Below, piece after piece: positions 61,390 to 64,000 of a DNA stretch of 64,000 nucleotides. Positions within the stretch are counted from its first letter, which is position 1, and each line of letters begins with the position of its first letter. The DNA comes from Lignipirellula cremea (lineage in GTDB: Bacteria; Planctomycetota; Planctomycetia; Pirellulales; Pirellulaceae). The DNA is taken from the NCBI RefSeq assembly GCF_007751035.1, contig NZ_CP036433.1, forward strand, positions 5,127,001-5,191,000, in the 5' to 3' direction. A model generated the notes under the pieces. The model was not told the origin of the DNA and did no database searches. It worked only from the letters and a program-made list of their open reading frames with translations. The position numbers and the translations under genes were made by a program.

Positions 61390-64000
61390 ATGGGCGTGAC
61401 GCTATTTTTTGCCGGTCAACTTCGCGACCAGGAAGCAGTCAAGCAGGTCATTGCCGCTGCGCGCGCCTATGCAGCGCACATGGATTGGGCCGCGGAATCC
61501 CTGGATACGCCCTCAGGCGTGCTGCGACGACTGGCAGGTCCGCATGAACCGCTCGACGTGCAAACGACCTCGATTCGGTCCGCCCAGCAGCGATTTGAGA
61601 ATCTGTATCAGGGGCCCGTGTCAGGGGTGGCGATCTACCCGCACCCCGACTGTGAACCGATCCGGCTGGAGTTCGACGCTGACGGTTATATCCAGCAGGG
61701 AGTCAAAACCCAGTTTGCCGGACCCGAGTGCCATATCGAACTGGTCGCGCTCCTGCAGGAGATCGCGCCGTACTTCGAACGTTTTAGCGTCTCCGATGAA
61801 GGCGGCTACTGGGAATCGCTCGACCCCGAGGTGTTGCGATCGCAATTCGAACTGGCCCAGTCCGCCCTGACGGTGCTTGCCGAACAGGATCCCCATGGCC
61901 GGTTCCACGTCGCTGATGAAGAGGGCCGGCTCGTGGATTTTGTCGACTCGCAGGGACAAGAGGTCAACGTGAGCGTGTTGCCGCCCGGTTCCGAAACCGA
62001 ACATCCTCTGTCGCGCGAACTGGCCGAGCTGATGGAGCGGGCCGAAGCCGATGATCCGATCGCCCTGCGGGAACTGGCCGTGCGCACCCGCACCGGTGTG
62101 GGAGTGAACGAAGATCCCGAAAGGGCATTCGCCTTGCTGCGGCGAGCCGCCACCCTGGGAGACCTCGACGCACAGGCCATGCTGGGCGTTTGCTATCGTT
62201 ACGGCGAAGGCGTCGATTCCAACGAAGGCACTGCTTTGTACTGGTTCCGCAAGACGGCCGAGAGCGGGAATCCCCTGGGCCAGTTCATGCTGGGCGACTG
62301 CTATAAAATGGGCGTCGGCGTCGGCCAGGACTACACCGCTGCGGCCAAATGGTTCCAGAAGGCCGCCATGCAGGAACTGGCCGACGCCCAATTTTCGCTC
62401 GGCGTTTGCTACTACCGCGGCCAGGGCGTGCCCCAGGATAACGCCCAGGCGGTCGCCTGGTTACGCAAAGCTGCCGACCAGGGCCAGGGCTACGCCATGA
62501 ATCTGCTGGGCGAATGCTATCGCACCGGGCAGGGAGTGGAGACGGACCGGGAAATGGCGGCCCAGTGGTATCAACTGGCGGCGGAGCAGGAAAATCCTCA
62601 CGCCCAGTTCCATCTGGCCGAAGCCCATCGCACGGGCCAGGGCGCCGTGCTCGATTACGCGGCCGCACTGCGCTACTATCAGCTGGCTGCCGCCCAGGGG
62701 CATCAGGGAGCCATTAACGCTGTGGCGGGCGAGTACGACCTGTCGGAGATCGAAGAGCTCGACTTTGGCCAGGTGGAAGCCGACGCCGAAGCCGGCCAGC
62801 CGCATGCTTTGTTCCTCCTGGGGCAGTGTTACTACAGTAACCAGTACGTGCCGCAAAACATGAGTCGGGCCGTCGAGTACTGGATCCAGGCCGCCGAGCA
62901 AGGACATGTCGACGCCATGCTCATGCTTTCCTACTGCTACCGCGACGGCGACGGGGTCGAACAGAACCCGGCGCAAGCGACCTACTGGCGCGGCAAGGCG
63001 GCCGATCTGGGGCATGCGGGAGCTATCCTGGACCAGGCGTTTGAGGAGTACTTTCATCCGGGCGGCCAGGACGCCCAGGCGGCGGAAAAGTTTCGCGAGG
63101 CGGCCGTTCGCGGCAACGGTCAGGCCTGCAACATGCTGGGCGAATGCCTGCTGCATGGCATTGGCGTCGAGCCCCACGAAGAGGAGGCGGTCTCCTGGTT
63201 CCGCCGCGCCGCTGAGCGATCGTTCGTCCCGGGACTGGTCAACCTGGGCGACTGCCTGCGGGCGGGCTGGGGCGCCGAGCAGGACGAGTGCGAAGCTTAC
63301 CGCTGCTATCAAAAAGCGGCCACCCTCGACGAAGAAAACGGCCTGGCCCGCAGCCGACTGGGCGACTGCTGCCTGGAAGGGCTGGGCGTCGTTCAGGATT
63401 TCAACAAGGCGATCAAATGGTTTCAGGAAGCAATCGCCCTGGACTTGCCCGACGACGGCTACTCCCATCTGCAGCTGGGCCGTTGCTACGAATTGTTCCT
63501 GGACGACCTGCCCGACTATGCCCAGGCGGTCGTGCATTATGAGCAAGCGGTGGAGGCCGGTTCGCTGACGGCGGCGGCCTGCCTGGGACGCTGCTTTTTG
63601 CACGGCCTGGGCGTTCCGCAGGATCCCGAACGGGCCGTGGAACTGTTCACCCAGTCCACTGCCGGCGACGATCCGACCGCGGCTTGCGAGCTGGGTTGCT
63701 GCCACGAATACGGCGTTGGCGTCGACATCCACTGGGAGCAGGCCGTCTCCTGTTACCGCCTGGCAGCCGACAATGAAATGCCGCATGGGATGGCGCTGCT
63801 CGCCCTGGCCCATCTCCGAGGGCATCTGCTGCCGCGGGATCTGGAACAAGCCCAGCAACTGCTAAGTGCGGCGGCGGACCTTGACCTGAACCTGGCCCAA
63901 TGGGAACGGGGATACTGCTTTGCGCTAGGACTGGGAGTCGACGCGGACCCGCTGCAGGCGGAAAGATGCTGGAACAGCGCTGCTTCTGATAGCCTTGCCA
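61390..64000 (+). CDS. Large Sel1-repeat protein, 3'-truncated by the window
   Basis: 870 codons visible, open at the window edge. The start ATG at 61390 gives MGVTLFFAGQLRDQEAVKQV, with no signal peptide. The first ~220 residues are a non-repeat domain (VSGVAIYPHPDCEPIRLEFD). Sel1-type repeats then run without break, e.g. AMLGVCYRYGEGVDSNEGTA, FMLGDCYKMGVGVGQDYTAA, FSLGVCYYRGQGVPQDNAQA and CLGRCFLHGLGVPQDPERA; about 15 or more units. Nearly all share LG-x-C-Y, so the array is quite regular. Such solenoids mediate protein-protein contacts. Cytosolic as far as can be seen. Confidence 0.9.
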   Translation, partial: MGVTLFFAGQLRDQEAVKQVIAAARAYAAHMDWAAESLDTPSGVLRRLAGPHEPLDVQTTSIRSAQQRFENLYQGPVSGVAIYPHPDCEPIRLEFDADGYIQQGVKTQFAGPECHIELVALLQEIAPYFERFSVSDEGGYWESLDPEVLRSQFELAQSALTVLAEQDPHGRFHVADEEGRLVDFVDSQGQEVNVSVLPPGSETEHPLSRELAELMERAEADDPIALRELAVRTRTGVGVNEDPERAFALLRRAATLGDLDAQAMLGVCYRYGEGVDSNEGTALYWFRKTAESGNPLGQFMLGDCYKMGVGVGQDYTAAAKWFQKAAMQELADAQFSLGVCYYRGQGVPQDNAQAVAWLRKAADQGQGYAMNLLGECYRTGQGVETDREMAAQWYQLAAEQENPHAQFHLAEAHRTGQGAVLDYAAALRYYQLAAAQGHQGAINAVAGEYDLSEIEELDFGQVEADAEAGQPHALFLLGQCYYSNQYVPQNMSRAVEYWIQAAEQGHVDAMLMLSYCYRDGDGVEQNPAQATYWRGKAADLGHAGAILDQAFEEYFHPGGQDAQAAEKFREAAVRGNGQACNMLGECLLHGIGVEPHEEEAVSWFRRAAERSFVPGLVNLGDCLRAGWGAEQDECEAYRCYQKAATLDEENGLARSRLGDCCLEGLGVVQDFNKAIKWFQEAIALDLPDDGYSHLQLGRCYELFLDDLPDYAQAVVHYEQAVEAGSLTAAACLGRCFLHGLGVPQDPERAVELFTQSTAGDDPTAACELGCCHEYGVGVDIHWEQAVSCYRLAADNEMPHGMALLALAHLRGHLLPRDLEQAQQLLSAAADLDLNLAQWERGYCFALGLGVDADPLQAERCWNSAASDSLA

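Noticed and set aside
62461-63858. 465-residue minus-strand frame
   Set aside because: Antisense to regular Sel1 repeats; its own repetition only mirrors them.
1-64000. CRISPR arrays, prophage, integrase, transposase, tRNA/rRNA
   Set aside because: Looked for spaced direct repeats, IS-type terminal repeats and transposase motifs, and cloverleaf-like segments; none found by eye.

Overview
The window is GC-rich bacterial DNA that looks like a member of the Planctomycetes, probably a Pirellula-like lineage. The evidence is family content: four pairs of DUF1592-type cytochrome-like proteins with Tat-exported DUF1552 proteins, a DUF1501 protein, a DUF1559 pseudopilin-like protein, sulfatase and sialate O-acetylesterase genes, PQQ-type beta-propellers, and very large TPR and Sel1 proteins. 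No rRNA, tRNA, CRISPR array, transposase or phage gene was seen. Both window ends cut through genes.

Layout. 1-2.7 kb: 3' part of a cytochrome-like gene and its DUF1552 partner. 2.7-16.2 kb: mixed functions (esterase, mutM, a 1777-residue TPR protein plus a smaller TPR protein, two SDR enzymes, a hemerythrin-like protein, a HEAT-repeat secreted protein, a macro-domain protein). 16.3-22.2 kb: a minus-strand block of carbohydrate genes (sialate O-acetylesterase, sulfatase, Gfo/Idh/MocA dehydrogenase, xylose-isomerase-like epimerase), consistent with breakdown of sulfated, acetylated glycans. 22.6-37.0 kb: a serine hydrolase followed by three complete cytochrome/DUF1552 modules, with gene debris between them (a DUF1552 tail fused to a Sec signal peptide, and an 88-bp copy of the sulfatase leader). 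37.2-46.98 kb: a broken gene, then LutA-like Fe-S protein, CobW-type GTPase, DegT aminotransferase, surE, csrA, an enolase-superfamily enzyme, gnd, a HAD hydrolase and dapA. 47.3-59.8 kb: DUF1501, glgB, a ketosynthase-like protein lacking its catalytic cysteine, a 52-residue lysine-rich protein with a strong terminator, two secreted beta-propellers and pgi. 60-64 kb: a DUF1559 protein and the start of a large Sel1-repeat protein.

How they fit together: gnd, pgi and glgB are central sugar and glycogen metabolism; dapA is lysine/peptidoglycan precursor synthesis. Most of the rest encodes exported proteins. The recurring unit is a Sec-exported protein with N- and C-terminal CxxCH motifs followed directly by a DUF1552 protein, always in that order and on the same strand; its biochemical role is not established. 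The most notable observations are the shared C-terminal signature of DUF1552 and DUF1501, variation of the HxxSHH motif among the four DUF1552 copies, a tandem internal duplication in the 1109-residue cytochrome-like protein, and the ketosynthase with Cys-to-Glu and His-to-Asn changes.
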